From NCBI RefSeq assembly GCF_019613955.1, contig NZ_CP080443.1:1736001-1800000 (forward strand): a DNA stretch of 64,000 bases, given 5' to 3'. Below are positions 41,859-51,494 of the stretch, one piece after another; position 1 is the stretch's first letter; every line of letters begins with the position of its first letter. Made by a program: the position numbers and the translations under genes. Under the pieces are notes generated by a model. That model had not been told where the DNA came from and did no database searches. It saw nothing but the letters and a program-made list of their open reading frames with translations. Origin of the DNA: Chryseobacterium sp. LJ668. GTDB lineage: Bacteria > Bacteroidota > Bacteroidia > Flavobacteriales > Weeksellaceae.

Positions 41859-44800
41859 CTATTTATCCCACAAACTGTCATTTCTATTTTTTACCAATAG
41901 CCAGCTGGTGTATTTGACAGTGGTAGAATTACCGAATTCTGTCCAGGAAATAAAATACCAATAAGTGGCTGTAGATACTGGTCTGCCCTTCATTTTTCCG
42001 TCCCATGTAAAGTTATTGGAAGGTGATCCTCTAAACAGCTCAGCTCCATAACGATCAAAAATCCTGAAAATAAGATTATCTTTGCTCATCAAAGAAGAAT
42101 AGTCTATATCATCATTATGGCCGTCCGAATTAGGTGTAATTGTATTGATTAGATTAATGATGACAAAAGTTTTTTCTACAACATCACATCTCTGAGAATC
42201 TCTCACATAGATTTTATGATTGCCAATCGGTACATTATTAAAAACATTTGAGCTTTGCCAACTGTTGTTATCCAAAGAATACTCGTAAGGCGGAACTCCA
42301 CCGGTTACGCCAATAGTTACGGTAGACCCGTTGATGTCAATGGATGATATGACCGGTAAAATAGATTCTGATACGTTTACAAATTGTCTGTAAATACATC
42401 CGTCAAAAGTAAGGTCTACCCAGTAATTTCCTGCAGCAACATTGGTAATAGATGGAGTAGTAGCTCCTGTGCTCCATAGATATGTTGTAAATCCGGGTCC
42501 TGCATCTAATGTTGTTTTAGTTTTCGGACAGATCAGTTTATCAACCAATACATCCGATTTTTTAGGAATTTTAAGAGTGATTCTTATTGATCCTACATTA
42601 GGGCAGAAACCGATTTTCTCAAATCTTATAAAATAAGTGTGAGTTCCCGTTAGTGTAACAGCGCCACTGATCGCAGCAGTATCGTTTTGAGCATCGGCCA
42701 ATGTAGAATGATAGCTTACCGTTACTAGAGGATCTGTTGTAAATTGAGGTATAAATTGTGAGAGATTGACCAGCTTACTACCGTCAAGATCATCATCACA
42801 GAACGTTGTTATAAATGCTGTGGTTAATAATGCCAGCTTTGATCCAACAGCAAAATTTAAAACATCTATTACTGGAGCACATCCATCCGGTGATTCAACC
42901 CGTACGTAAATTGTTGTATTTGTGCTAAAACTCCAATTATTTGGTAGTGTATTATTATTTCCCAGGTTTGCATCTGCCAGTAGAGCATAATATCTCACAT
43001 TTGTAAAATAGACAGGATTATTTAAAACTAAAAGAGTAATATCTGATAAAACTACATTAACTACTCCATCAAGATTCTCATCACATAAAAATATTAGGTT
43101 AAGGGGTGCAATATTTGCTAAAGGAAATAAATTAAGGGTAATCTGCGCGATATTTTTACACCCTGCAGGATTTTTAACCACAACATACACTATCGTTCCG
43201 GCAGGTGCGGAATAGTTGCCCGGTACGCCGATTTGGCCTGCGGCATTTTCTGTCTGCGCAGCTAATAAACTGGTATAGTAGGTTTTAATGACAGGATTAT
43301 TGGGTGTGACATTCGCTGTTGTTAGATTAAATGTTCCGACACCATTTACATTACATGCTGTTAATGTGGCATTGGTAACAGTAACGGGTAGAATATTTAA
43401 TGTAACGGTTACCGATTCGCAATCCGGAAAGTCAGGGTCGTTGCCGCAGAATGTATACGTGAAAGTATCTGTTCCTGAAGCTGAAGGGTTGGTTACAGTG
43501 TAGGTAATAACTCCTGTTGTTGTATTGATGGTTGCCGTTCCTAGCGTTGGTGCTGTTGTAATTGCAATTGTAGATACCACCGGAGTTTGAGGAGAAGAAG
43601 TAAAAGCAGGAGCAATTATTTTGTTTTCACAAATATCAAAGCTTGCTGCCGTAATCTTTAGGCAATTTAAAACTTTGTAAGGTGCAGTTACCAATGGTGC
43701 GCAACTTCCCATTGTTACAGAACAAGTATAGTTCCCAGATTGTGTAGGAGTATAAGAAGGTCCGGTGGCACCGGTAATCAGGTTGCCGTTTCTGTACCAT
43801 TGATATGTTTCGTAGATGATAGGGTCTACGGTTAATACAATGCCGGGAACGCAGTCTCCGCCGGATTTTATAATCACCGGCTGTGTAGAGAAGCCTGCAA
43901 AAAAACCACCATAACCTACTGCATCACTTCCTGCAGTGATCCCTGCGGTAATCGCTTTCGTAGAAACAACCGTTATTGTCCCCACTGTGTTCGGGATTCC
44001 ATAGGTTACCCATGGTGTAAGGCCTGTCATATCAAATGGACCTGTTGTCGCAGGAGGAGTAACACCGTTGACTGTAACAACGGCACCACGTTCTGTAACA
44101 AGGTTTAGCTTGGTAGGGATATTCAGTATGCCAGAAGGATTAACATTAGAATGAACGAAATTTTCGTTAATAAAACCAATTTCGTTAATCTGTTTTGGTA
44201 AATAGCAACTTAATGCGGGAATAAAATTAAATCCCCCTGTAGCAACTTGAGTTCCGCTCACGGAATCTCCTGCAAGCAATTGGTAGACGTATGCATTTTT
44301 TGTTGTCCGGATATATAAATTGTAATGATTAGTACCCTGCAGCTGATATTTAGTATCTGAAACTACGTAATACTGACCTGTATTCAGTGTGGCTATCGGT
44401 AAAGTCTCATTATTAAGAAAGACCTGTGTATTATCCTGAGTGGCAATCACAAGGGCGCCTTCCATATTGCTGCCGATGCTTCCGTTACCTTTTACCAAGG
44501 CAAACTGCGTTCCCAGCTGTTCAACGGGTACAGACTGATCCATTAAAATATCTGAACTTGTAGGGATATTTCCTGCATATTGACCGTTGAAATTTCCATT
44601 TGTAATATTCACAGGCTTATCGGCGATAATCTTTGAGCCTATAAAGCCGTCAAAGTTTCCTGTGAGATCACCTATGCCATCAACAATATAGGATTGTCCT
44701 TTATTTAAAATAAAAGTCATCGTCGGTGTGGTTGCCCCTGTTGTACCGTTTGAGAACTGTACAGTAGGTTTGTAACCTGATATTGTTACTGTCGTATTGT

Positions 44801-45278
44801 CTTCTGTCGCCAGAATACTGGTCATGAAATTCAGGATTGTATTGCTCACGGTAATAGGAGCACTAGCAACGTGAAATGTTTTACCGGTTGAAGGTATACC
44901 TTTGGAGGTAATGATTTCTGCGTGATTGAATACTGAAAACCTTAAGTTAGCATAAAAAGGAAAATCTGCTTTTAAATAAAGACCTTTTGAAGTAGGAGTA
45001 AATAAATCTGTTTGTGTAGTGGTAATGATGTAATCTCTCAAAACATCAAATTTTTGCGGATTGTTTTTGCTGATGGTTACACTTCCTATGACTACATTGT
45101 TATTATAAATACTTACTGTAAAAGGAGTGGTGCGGTTGGTTGAGAGATACAATTTTTGATACGGATTAGGGTTTCCGGTTCTATCTACCATCGGTGCAAA
45201 CCAATGCTCTCTATCCAGTTGTGCAAAGGAAATAGAGAAAACATAAAAAATAAGAAAAAAAGATAGAAGTTTCTTCAT
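41859..45278 (-). CDS. Giant T9SS type B surface protein A
   Basis: An 1139-residue exported protein with signal peptide 1-19. A conserved N-terminal region (about 20-470) resembles the IgGFc-binding-like domain (ATEDNTTVTISG, DQSVPVEQLG, EGALVIATQDNTQVFLNN). Ig-like and cadherin-like beta domains follow (about 475-645). A threefold block comes next (about 650-905), with TNATLTAC, LCDENLDG and FCDDDLDG modules. A PKD-like part and a type B T9SS sorting domain end the chain (about 1055-1139; TPNSDGHNDDIDYS, FDRYGAELF). It has seven residues after the usual KNRE-type end. It should be surface-exposed; a binding role is inference. Confidence 0.82.
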   Translation of the reverse strand: MKKLLSFFLIFYVFSISFAQLDREHWFAPMVDRTGNPNPYQKLYLSTNRTTPFTVSIYNNNVVIGSVTISKNNPQKFDVLRDYIITTTQTDLFTPTSKGLYLKADFPFYANLRFSVFNHAEIITSKGIPSTGKTFHVASAPITVSNTILNFMTSILATEDNTTVTISGYKPTVQFSNGTTGATTPTMTFILNKGQSYIVDGIGDLTGNFDGFIGSKIIADKPVNITNGNFNGQYAGNIPTSSDILMDQSVPVEQLGTQFALVKGNGSIGSNMEGALVIATQDNTQVFLNNETLPIATLNTGQYYVVSDTKYQLQGTNHYNLYIRTTKNAYVYQLLAGDSVSGTQVATGGFNFIPALSCYLPKQINEIGFINENFVHSNVNPSGILNIPTKLNLVTERGAVVTVNGVTPPATTGPFDMTGLTPWVTYGIPNTVGTITVVSTKAITAGITAGSDAVGYGGFFAGFSTQPVIIKSGGDCVPGIVLTVDPIIYETYQWYRNGNLITGATGPSYTPTQSGNYTCSVTMGSCAPLVTAPYKVLNCLKITAASFDICENKIIAPAFTSSPQTPVVSTIAITTAPTLGTATINTTTGVITYTVTNPSASGTDTFTYTFCGNDPDFPDCESVTVTLNILPVTVTNATLTACNVNGVGTFNLTTANVTPNNPVIKTYYTSLLAAQTENAAGQIGVPGNYSAPAGTIVYVVVKNPAGCKNIAQITLNLFPLANIAPLNLIFLCDENLDGVVNVVLSDITLLVLNNPVYFTNVRYYALLADANLGNNNTLPNNWSFSTNTTIYVRVESPDGCAPVIDVLNFAVGSKLALLTTAFITTFCDDDLDGSKLVNLSQFIPQFTTDPLVTVSYHSTLADAQNDTAAISGAVTLTGTHTYFIRFEKIGFCPNVGSIRITLKIPKKSDVLVDKLICPKTKTTLDAGPGFTTYLWSTGATTPSITNVAAGNYWVDLTFDGCIYRQFVNVSESILPVISSIDINGSTVTIGVTGGVPPYEYSLDNNSWQSSNVFNNVPIGNHKIYVRDSQRCDVVEKTFVIINLINTITPNSDGHNDDIDYSSLMSKDNLIFRIFDRYGAELFRGSPSNNFTWDGKMKGRPVSTATYWYFISWTEFGNSTTVKYTSWLLVKNRNDSLWDK

Positions 45279-45338
45279 TCTGTATTTGATTTATCACAAA
45301 TTTAATAATAAAATACGGTGCATCATTCAAAAATGAAC

Positions 45339-45371
45339 AAAAAAACCACGACTTTATATCGTGGTTTTTTT
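45339..45371 (-). terminator. Terminator after giant gene B
   Basis: ACCACGA (45345-45351) and TCGTGGT (45359-45365) pair with an A/T extension. Read on the minus strand the hairpin is followed by T. It separates the end of giant gene B from the promoter of giant gene A. Confidence 0.88.
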
Positions 45372-45391
45372 AAAATGTTTATAATTAATTG

Positions 45392-48223
45392 TTATTCTCT
45401 GTTTTTAACCAAAATCCAGCCTGAAAATTTGATCGGAGTTTTGTTTTTACTTTCGTTCCAGGTGATGCTGAACCAGTAATTTCCGGTAGAAACTTTTTTG
45501 GTCTTGTTGATAGTACCATCCCACTTGAAGCCGGTGTCTTTATTACCTTCAAAAATCTTAACTCCGTATCTGTCAAAGATTCCCAAAATTAAATTTGGTT
45601 TGTGAGCCAATGCAGAATAATCGAGTACATCATTCACACCGTCACCATTTGGGGTAATCACATTTACAATATTAGGAATTGTAATGGTAACCACAATTGG
45701 CGTACAGTCAAAACTATCTTTCACATACACCGTTGTATCACCTCTTGTAAGATCGGTAAATACATTAGAATCCTGCCAGTTGATATTATCGGTTGAATAT
45801 TTGTAAGGAGCAGTACCGCCAACAACAAATACGGTGATATCATTACTGGTAACTTCAATATTAGAAATTACGGGCTGTTTTGTCGGATAAACAGTTACTG
45901 TCTGTTTTGTGAAACAATCTCCAGTTTTTAATATAACTGAATAAGTTCCTACACTTACATCAGTAATAGTCTGTGTTGTAGCTCCTGTGCTCCATTGGTA
46001 GCCATCAAAACCAGGACCTGCATCTAATGTTGTTTTGTCTTCAATACAGATTTCTTTGTCAATCAATACGGTAGATTTTACTGGCGGAAGCACTACTAAA
46101 GTAATTTGTGCTACTCTGTAACATCCGTTCGCATTACTCACTCTCACGAATACTACTCCGTTTGGAGCAATGTAGTTGGCAAAATTTGTAATTTCATTCG
46201 TCTGATTATTTGCATCGGTAAGTGACGGGTAATATTTTTTAGTTGTCCCAGGCTGCGTATTTACAACCGCATTGGATAAATTGAATAAACCTGTCGCAAT
46301 ATCAGACTCAAGATAGCATGATCTCATTGTAGCATTGGTTACAACAGGGCTTTCTGAGATCGTTAATGTCAAAGTAATTTGCTCACAATCTACAAATTCC
46401 GGTGCATTACCGCAGAATTTATAAGTAATTGTGTCTGTCCCTACAAAGCCGAAGTTCGGAACATATCCGATCACTCCTGTAGTAGGATTGATGATTGCTG
46501 TACCATTTGCCGGTGGAGTAACAATCTGAACTGTGCTGGGAACAAAGGTTTGTGTTGAGCTTGTAAATGCCGGAACAATATTTATATAACCTTCACATAC
46601 TGTTTTTGCTGCAGTAGTTTGCTGAAGACATGTAAAGACCTTGTAAACAGGTGTCGTGGCAGGAAGACAAGATCCTACAGTAATTCTTACCGTGTAATTT
46701 CCTGATTGTGTAGGAGTAAACGAATTGCTGTTTGCTCCAGGAATAGGAATATCATTTCTAAACCACTGATAGGTATCATAACTGTCATCTACTTCCAAAA
46801 CAAGCCCTGGAATACAGTCTCCTGTCTGTTTTGCAATAAGCGGAATAGAAGAGAAACCTGCAAAGTAACCGCCATATCCCGATGTGCTGAATCCACCGTT
46901 AATTCCTGCAGTAACTGCTTTATTTGATAATATGGTTAAATTGCCTGCTACAGGTTCTAATGCGTATGTTACCCAGTTGGTATTCCCGGTTAATGGAAAT
47001 GGGCCTTGAGCAGCAGTCGGAGCAACACCATTTACCGTTACAGTCGCACCTGCTTCCGTTAAAATATTAAGCTTTACAGAAGTTCCACTTGCTACAACAC
47101 TTGCGCCACCGGCACCCGTTGGCATTTCATTTACTTTACCGATTTCGTCAATCTTTCTGGGCAAGAAACAGTTTAATGGCGGAATGTAGTTAAAACCACA
47201 CGTCGCATTGCTGTTGCCTACAGAAACTAATTGGTATAAATAAACATTTTTTGAAGTGCTGATAAACATATTTTTATGAGCTCCTCCTCCCTGTGCAAGA
47301 TAGTTGCTTCCGGAAATTCTGTACCATTGCCCCTGATTTAAGGTAGCAGCTGGTGTAGTAGAGCCGTTTAGAAATACCTGCGTGTTATTTTCAGTAGCAA
47401 TCACTATACCTCCTTCTATGTCGTCTGCTGTAGTTGATCTGGTTCTTACCATTGCAAAAGTATTTCCCAATCTTTCAGTCGGTACAGACTGATCAAGAAT
47501 AATGTCGGCTCCAGCACTTGTTCCTGTACCGAAATTACCGAGTACGTTTCCGTTGGTAAGAGTTATTGGTTTGTCAGAAACTATTTTAGCACCGATGAAG
47601 GCACTCATATTTGCTGCCGGACTTCCGGAACCAGCAAAAATAAAAGACTGTCCTTTATTTAAGGTAAAGGTATGGGTATTTGTAGTTGGGGCAGCTCCAA
47701 TGAAGGCTACAGTTGAAATTGCGCTCCAAGTGGCAGTTACCACAGTATTGTTTTCTGTTGCTAAAACTCCTGCAGTAAAATTATTTCCGGTACTGGCAAA
47801 AGGAGATGGGGTATTGGCAACGTAAAATTCTTTACCAATCCCTGCCTTGCCTTTACTGGTAAGAATTTCTGCATGCGTGGTACTGCTGACGATTCTCAGT
47901 GTACAATAAAATGGCTTGGTTCCATTCAAATATAAACCTTTGTTAATAACAGTAAAACCTTCTGATACACTCGTGGCTGAGATGTTAGCAGGAGAAACTG
48001 TATAAACCTGAGGATTGTTTTTACTGATGGTGACTGTTCCTAAAGCAGTATTGTTACTAAACACAGTGACCGTAAAAGGTGTTACCGAATCTGTAGACAG
48101 ATAAAGTGATTGTGTAACAGTAGATGATGCATAGAACGGGGCGATCCAATGTTCGGTGTCTCTTTGAGCAGAAACATTGATGCCGGTAATCATTAAAAGA
48201 AAAATGAGTAGAAATTGTTTCAT
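45392..48223 (-). CDS. Giant T9SS type B surface protein B
   Basis: A 943-residue exported protein (signal peptide about 1-20, then QRDTEHWIAPFY). Domain order: the IgGFc-like N-terminal region (about 20-455), an Ig-like part (DCIPGLVLEVDDSYDTYQWF), a cadherin-like part (about 530-610), one TNATM-type module, a PKD-like domain and the type B T9SS domain (TPNGDGVNDVLDYSALAHK). It is the shortest of the four and lacks the CDDxxDG modules. ATG 48223 is used; the frame extends 12 codons upstream without a signal. It shares leader and module sequence with protein C. Confidence 0.82.
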   Translation of the reverse strand: MKQFLLIFLLMITGINVSAQRDTEHWIAPFYASSTVTQSLYLSTDSVTPFTVTVFSNNTALGTVTISKNNPQVYTVSPANISATSVSEGFTVINKGLYLNGTKPFYCTLRIVSSTTHAEILTSKGKAGIGKEFYVANTPSPFASTGNNFTAGVLATENNTVVTATWSAISTVAFIGAAPTTNTHTFTLNKGQSFIFAGSGSPAANMSAFIGAKIVSDKPITLTNGNVLGNFGTGTSAGADIILDQSVPTERLGNTFAMVRTRSTTADDIEGGIVIATENNTQVFLNGSTTPAATLNQGQWYRISGSNYLAQGGGAHKNMFISTSKNVYLYQLVSVGNSNATCGFNYIPPLNCFLPRKIDEIGKVNEMPTGAGGASVVASGTSVKLNILTEAGATVTVNGVAPTAAQGPFPLTGNTNWVTYALEPVAGNLTILSNKAVTAGINGGFSTSGYGGYFAGFSSIPLIAKQTGDCIPGLVLEVDDSYDTYQWFRNDIPIPGANSNSFTPTQSGNYTVRITVGSCLPATTPVYKVFTCLQQTTAAKTVCEGYINIVPAFTSSTQTFVPSTVQIVTPPANGTAIINPTTGVIGYVPNFGFVGTDTITYKFCGNAPEFVDCEQITLTLTISESPVVTNATMRSCYLESDIATGLFNLSNAVVNTQPGTTKKYYPSLTDANNQTNEITNFANYIAPNGVVFVRVSNANGCYRVAQITLVVLPPVKSTVLIDKEICIEDKTTLDAGPGFDGYQWSTGATTQTITDVSVGTYSVILKTGDCFTKQTVTVYPTKQPVISNIEVTSNDITVFVVGGTAPYKYSTDNINWQDSNVFTDLTRGDTTVYVKDSFDCTPIVVTITIPNIVNVITPNGDGVNDVLDYSALAHKPNLILGIFDRYGVKIFEGNKDTGFKWDGTINKTKKVSTGNYWFSITWNESKNKTPIKFSGWILVKNRE

Positions 48224-48310
48224 AAGCGTTGAATTAGGATTTTTACAAAAATAATCCAAAAAAGCATATGTTTTCAGAATTTTTTGTAATTATTGTTGAT
48301 AATGTTAACC

Positions 48311-48343
48311 AAAGAAGCCACAACTCTGTGCTGTGGCTTCTTT
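48311..48343 (-). terminator. Possible terminator after giant gene C
   Basis: AAAGAAGCCACA (48311-48322) and TGTGGCTTCTTT (48332-48343) form a perfect 12-pair stem between giant genes B and C. The T run on the minus strand is short, so it is a weaker terminator for that strand. Confidence 0.55.
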
Positions 48344-48362
48344 TTATTGTAAGGATTATTTG

Positions 48363-51300
48363 TTATTCTCTGTTTTTCACTAAAATCCAACCTGTGTATT
48401 TAATTGGTGTTTTTTGTGCATTTGGCTCTGTCCAGTTGATGTGGTACCAATATGTTCCGGTTAGAATTCCTTTACCTGAAAATCTTCCGTCCCACTTATA
48501 ATTGTTTGACTTGTCACCGGTAAATAGTTTATTTCCGTATCTATCATAGATTACAAATGTAAGGTTTCCTTTATAAGCCAACTCGCTGTAATCAACAAAG
48601 TCATTGACGTTATCACCATTTGGAGTAATGGCATTCAATAAATTAGGAACTGTAATTTCTACCGATATTGGTGTACAATCTACTACATCTTTTACATAGA
48701 AAGTATGCTGCCCTCTTGAAAGATTTGTAAATACATTAGAATCTTGCCAGTTGGTAGGAGTATCTACTGCATACTTATAAGGTGCCGTACCTCCTTCTGC
48801 AAAAATAGTTGCTGTATTATTAGATATTTCAATAGATGTTATGATCGGATCATTTACTTTTTTCACACTTACGAATTGTTTTACAAAACATCCGTTATTT
48901 TGAAGGATTACCCAATATTCACCGACAGGAATTCCCTGGATGCTTTGAGTAGTTGCACCAGTACTCCATTCGTAAGATTGATATCCCGGTCCTGCATCCA
49001 GACTTGTTCTGTCATCTATACAAATAAATTTGTCTTTTAATACAGTAGATCTTTTTGGAGGTGTCACTTTAAGATTAATTTTTGCAATGGCATAACAACC
49101 GTTTGAATTGAATACTCTAGCATATACAAACCCGTCACTGGCAATGTATAATGTAGAATTCATGATTTCATTCGTTCCGTTGCTTGCATCTGTAAACGTC
49201 GGATAATATTTTTTTGTAACCGGAGTCTGATTGGTTATTACTGCTGTTGTTAAATTAAAATTACCCTTAGTTTCGTCGTTTCCAAGAAAACAAACCGTTA
49301 AAGTAGCATCATTCACTACCGGAGTAGGATAGAAGTCAAGGGTAATTTTAGCTGTGCCTGTACAACCTTCTGAAGTGGTAACTCTTACATAAACAAACCC
49401 TGCTCCTGAGAAGTAGTTGGTAGGATTAGTTATTTCATTAGTAAACGCATTAAGATCAGCTAATGTAGGATAGTATTTCTTAGTTGTAGGTACAGAATTA
49501 TCTGTAACATTCGCAGTTGTTAAATCAAAGAATCCTTTTCCTGCATACTGACATGCTTTGACAGTCCTGTCAGTTAATACAAACGGTACTAAGTTTAGGT
49601 TTAAGGTAATCTGCTGACAATCTACAAATTCCGGTGCATTACCACAGAACTTATAAATAATTACATCAGGACCTAAATAGCCAGGAGTCGGAATGTAGGT
49701 GATAATTCCGGTTGAAGGATTTATTGTTGCTGTACCATGTGTAGGTTGTGTAAGTATTGTTACCGTACTTGGAACAGGAGTCTGCGTCGAGTTGGTAAAT
49801 GTAGGGGTAATTACTTTCGTACCACAGATATAAATAGTTTGTGCGGTTTGTTGTAAACAGGTAAATACTTTAAAAATAGGGGTTGTTACCGCTAAACATG
49901 AACCTGCTGTCACTTTTACAGTGTAATTGCCGGCAGCTACCGGAGTGTATGTATTGAAAGTTGCTCCGGGGATAAGAACGCCGTTCAGATACCATTGGTA
50001 AGTTTCGTAGCTGTCATCAACTTCAAGAATAATCCCAGGAACACAATCTCCTGTTTTTTTACTGATAATTGGAATAGAATTGAACCCTGCAAAATATCCA
50101 CCATATCCGGCAGTACTATATCCGCCATTAATACCCGCTGTTACCGCTTTGGTAGACTGAATAGTAAGGTTTCCTGTCACATTCTCTAATCCATATGTTA
50201 CCCATAATGGATTTCCAGTTAACGTATAAGGACCTTGTGCTGCAGTTGGCGCTACACCATTCACAGTCACAGTTGCTCCTGCTTCTGTTATAATATTTAG
50301 TTTTATACCTATTGCACCAGAAATACCGGGCATTTCGTTGATTTTTCCAATTTCGTCAATTTTTCTCGGTAAGAAGCAGTTTAACGGTGGTATGTAGTTA
50401 AAACCACAGGTAGCACTACTGTCGCCTACTGATACCAATTGGTATATATATACATTTTTTGATGTATTGACGAGCATGTTGTAATGGCCAGAAGTCCCCT
50501 GGGCAACATAGCTTGATCCTGGAATTCTATACCATTGTCCTTGATTTAATGTGGCAACTGCAGTTGTTGATCCATTTAAAAATACCTGCGTATTATCTTC
50601 AACTGCAATTACAATTGCGCCTTCTAAGTCTGAAGTGGTGGATCTGGTTCTTACCATAGCAAAAGTACTCCCTAGTCTTTCAGTAGGTACAGACTGATCC
50701 AAAATAGCATCAGATCCGGCACCAGTATTGTCACCGAAATTACCATTCACATTTCCGTTGGTTAGTGTAACAGGTTTAGTTGATACAATCTTAGCTCCCA
50801 TAAAAGGAGCAGCGGTTCCGGCATTACCAGCATAAATAAAAGATTGTCCTTTATTCAGTGTAAAAGTATTGGTGTTTGAGGTAGGAGCACCATTAAAAAA
50901 GCTGATAGGAGTTGCTGGGTTCCATGTAACGGTTACCACTGTGTTATCTTCTGTTGCTAAGATCCCAGCGGTAAAATTATTGAAGGTAGCACTGGAGGGT
51001 GTATTAGCAACATAAAACTCTTTACCGATACCAGCTTTACCCTTACTTGTTACAATCTCTCCATGTGCACTTTGTGCCAATCTGAGTGTACAGTAAAAAG
51101 GCTTTGGACCTTTTAAATATAATCCTTTGTTTATTATACTGTAAACATCAGAAGTAGTATTTGTTGTGATGATGTCACTAGCTACTGCGTAGGTTATAGG
51201 TGCATTTTTAGCTACACTTACAGTGGTTAGCAAAGAATTATTACTGAATATTTGTACATCAAACGGAACAACCGAATCTGTAGACAAATATAAAGTATTG

Positions 51301-51416
51301 TTATATCCTGACGTTGTTGAATAATAAGGTGCTATCCAATGGTCTGTATCTCTCTGTGCGGAGAGAGAGCAGAACGTCATAAAAACTAATATAAAACTTA
51401 GTAGAAATCTTTTCAT
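48363..51416 (-). CDS. Giant T9SS type B surface protein C
   Basis: A 1017-residue exported protein (QRDTDHWIAPYY after the signal). It has the same plan as protein B but two modules of the TDRTVKAC/NDATLTVC type in tandem (about 625-790), each about 85 residues with KKYYP and YVRV or YARV. The C-terminal part carries PKD-like repeats and the type B T9SS domain (TPNGDNVNDFVDYS, YDRYGNKLF), ending KNRE. Confidence 0.82.
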   Translation of the reverse strand: MKRFLLSFILVFMTFCSLSAQRDTDHWIAPYYSTTSGYNNTLYLSTDSVVPFDVQIFSNNSLLTTVSVAKNAPITYAVASDIITTNTTSDVYSIINKGLYLKGPKPFYCTLRLAQSAHGEIVTSKGKAGIGKEFYVANTPSSATFNNFTAGILATEDNTVVTVTWNPATPISFFNGAPTSNTNTFTLNKGQSFIYAGNAGTAAPFMGAKIVSTKPVTLTNGNVNGNFGDNTGAGSDAILDQSVPTERLGSTFAMVRTRSTTSDLEGAIVIAVEDNTQVFLNGSTTAVATLNQGQWYRIPGSSYVAQGTSGHYNMLVNTSKNVYIYQLVSVGDSSATCGFNYIPPLNCFLPRKIDEIGKINEMPGISGAIGIKLNIITEAGATVTVNGVAPTAAQGPYTLTGNPLWVTYGLENVTGNLTIQSTKAVTAGINGGYSTAGYGGYFAGFNSIPIISKKTGDCVPGIILEVDDSYETYQWYLNGVLIPGATFNTYTPVAAGNYTVKVTAGSCLAVTTPIFKVFTCLQQTAQTIYICGTKVITPTFTNSTQTPVPSTVTILTQPTHGTATINPSTGIITYIPTPGYLGPDVIIYKFCGNAPEFVDCQQITLNLNLVPFVLTDRTVKACQYAGKGFFDLTTANVTDNSVPTTKKYYPTLADLNAFTNEITNPTNYFSGAGFVYVRVTTSEGCTGTAKITLDFYPTPVVNDATLTVCFLGNDETKGNFNLTTAVITNQTPVTKKYYPTFTDASNGTNEIMNSTLYIASDGFVYARVFNSNGCYAIAKINLKVTPPKRSTVLKDKFICIDDRTSLDAGPGYQSYEWSTGATTQSIQGIPVGEYWVILQNNGCFVKQFVSVKKVNDPIITSIEISNNTATIFAEGGTAPYKYAVDTPTNWQDSNVFTNLSRGQHTFYVKDVVDCTPISVEITVPNLLNAITPNGDNVNDFVDYSELAYKGNLTFVIYDRYGNKLFTGDKSNNYKWDGRFSGKGILTGTYWYHINWTEPNAQKTPIKYTGWILVKNRE

Positions 51417-51494
51417 AATTATGGAATTAGGATTTCTACAAAATTAGAATAATATTTAATATATTCTTAATAAATGCTAAAGAAAATTTAAAAC

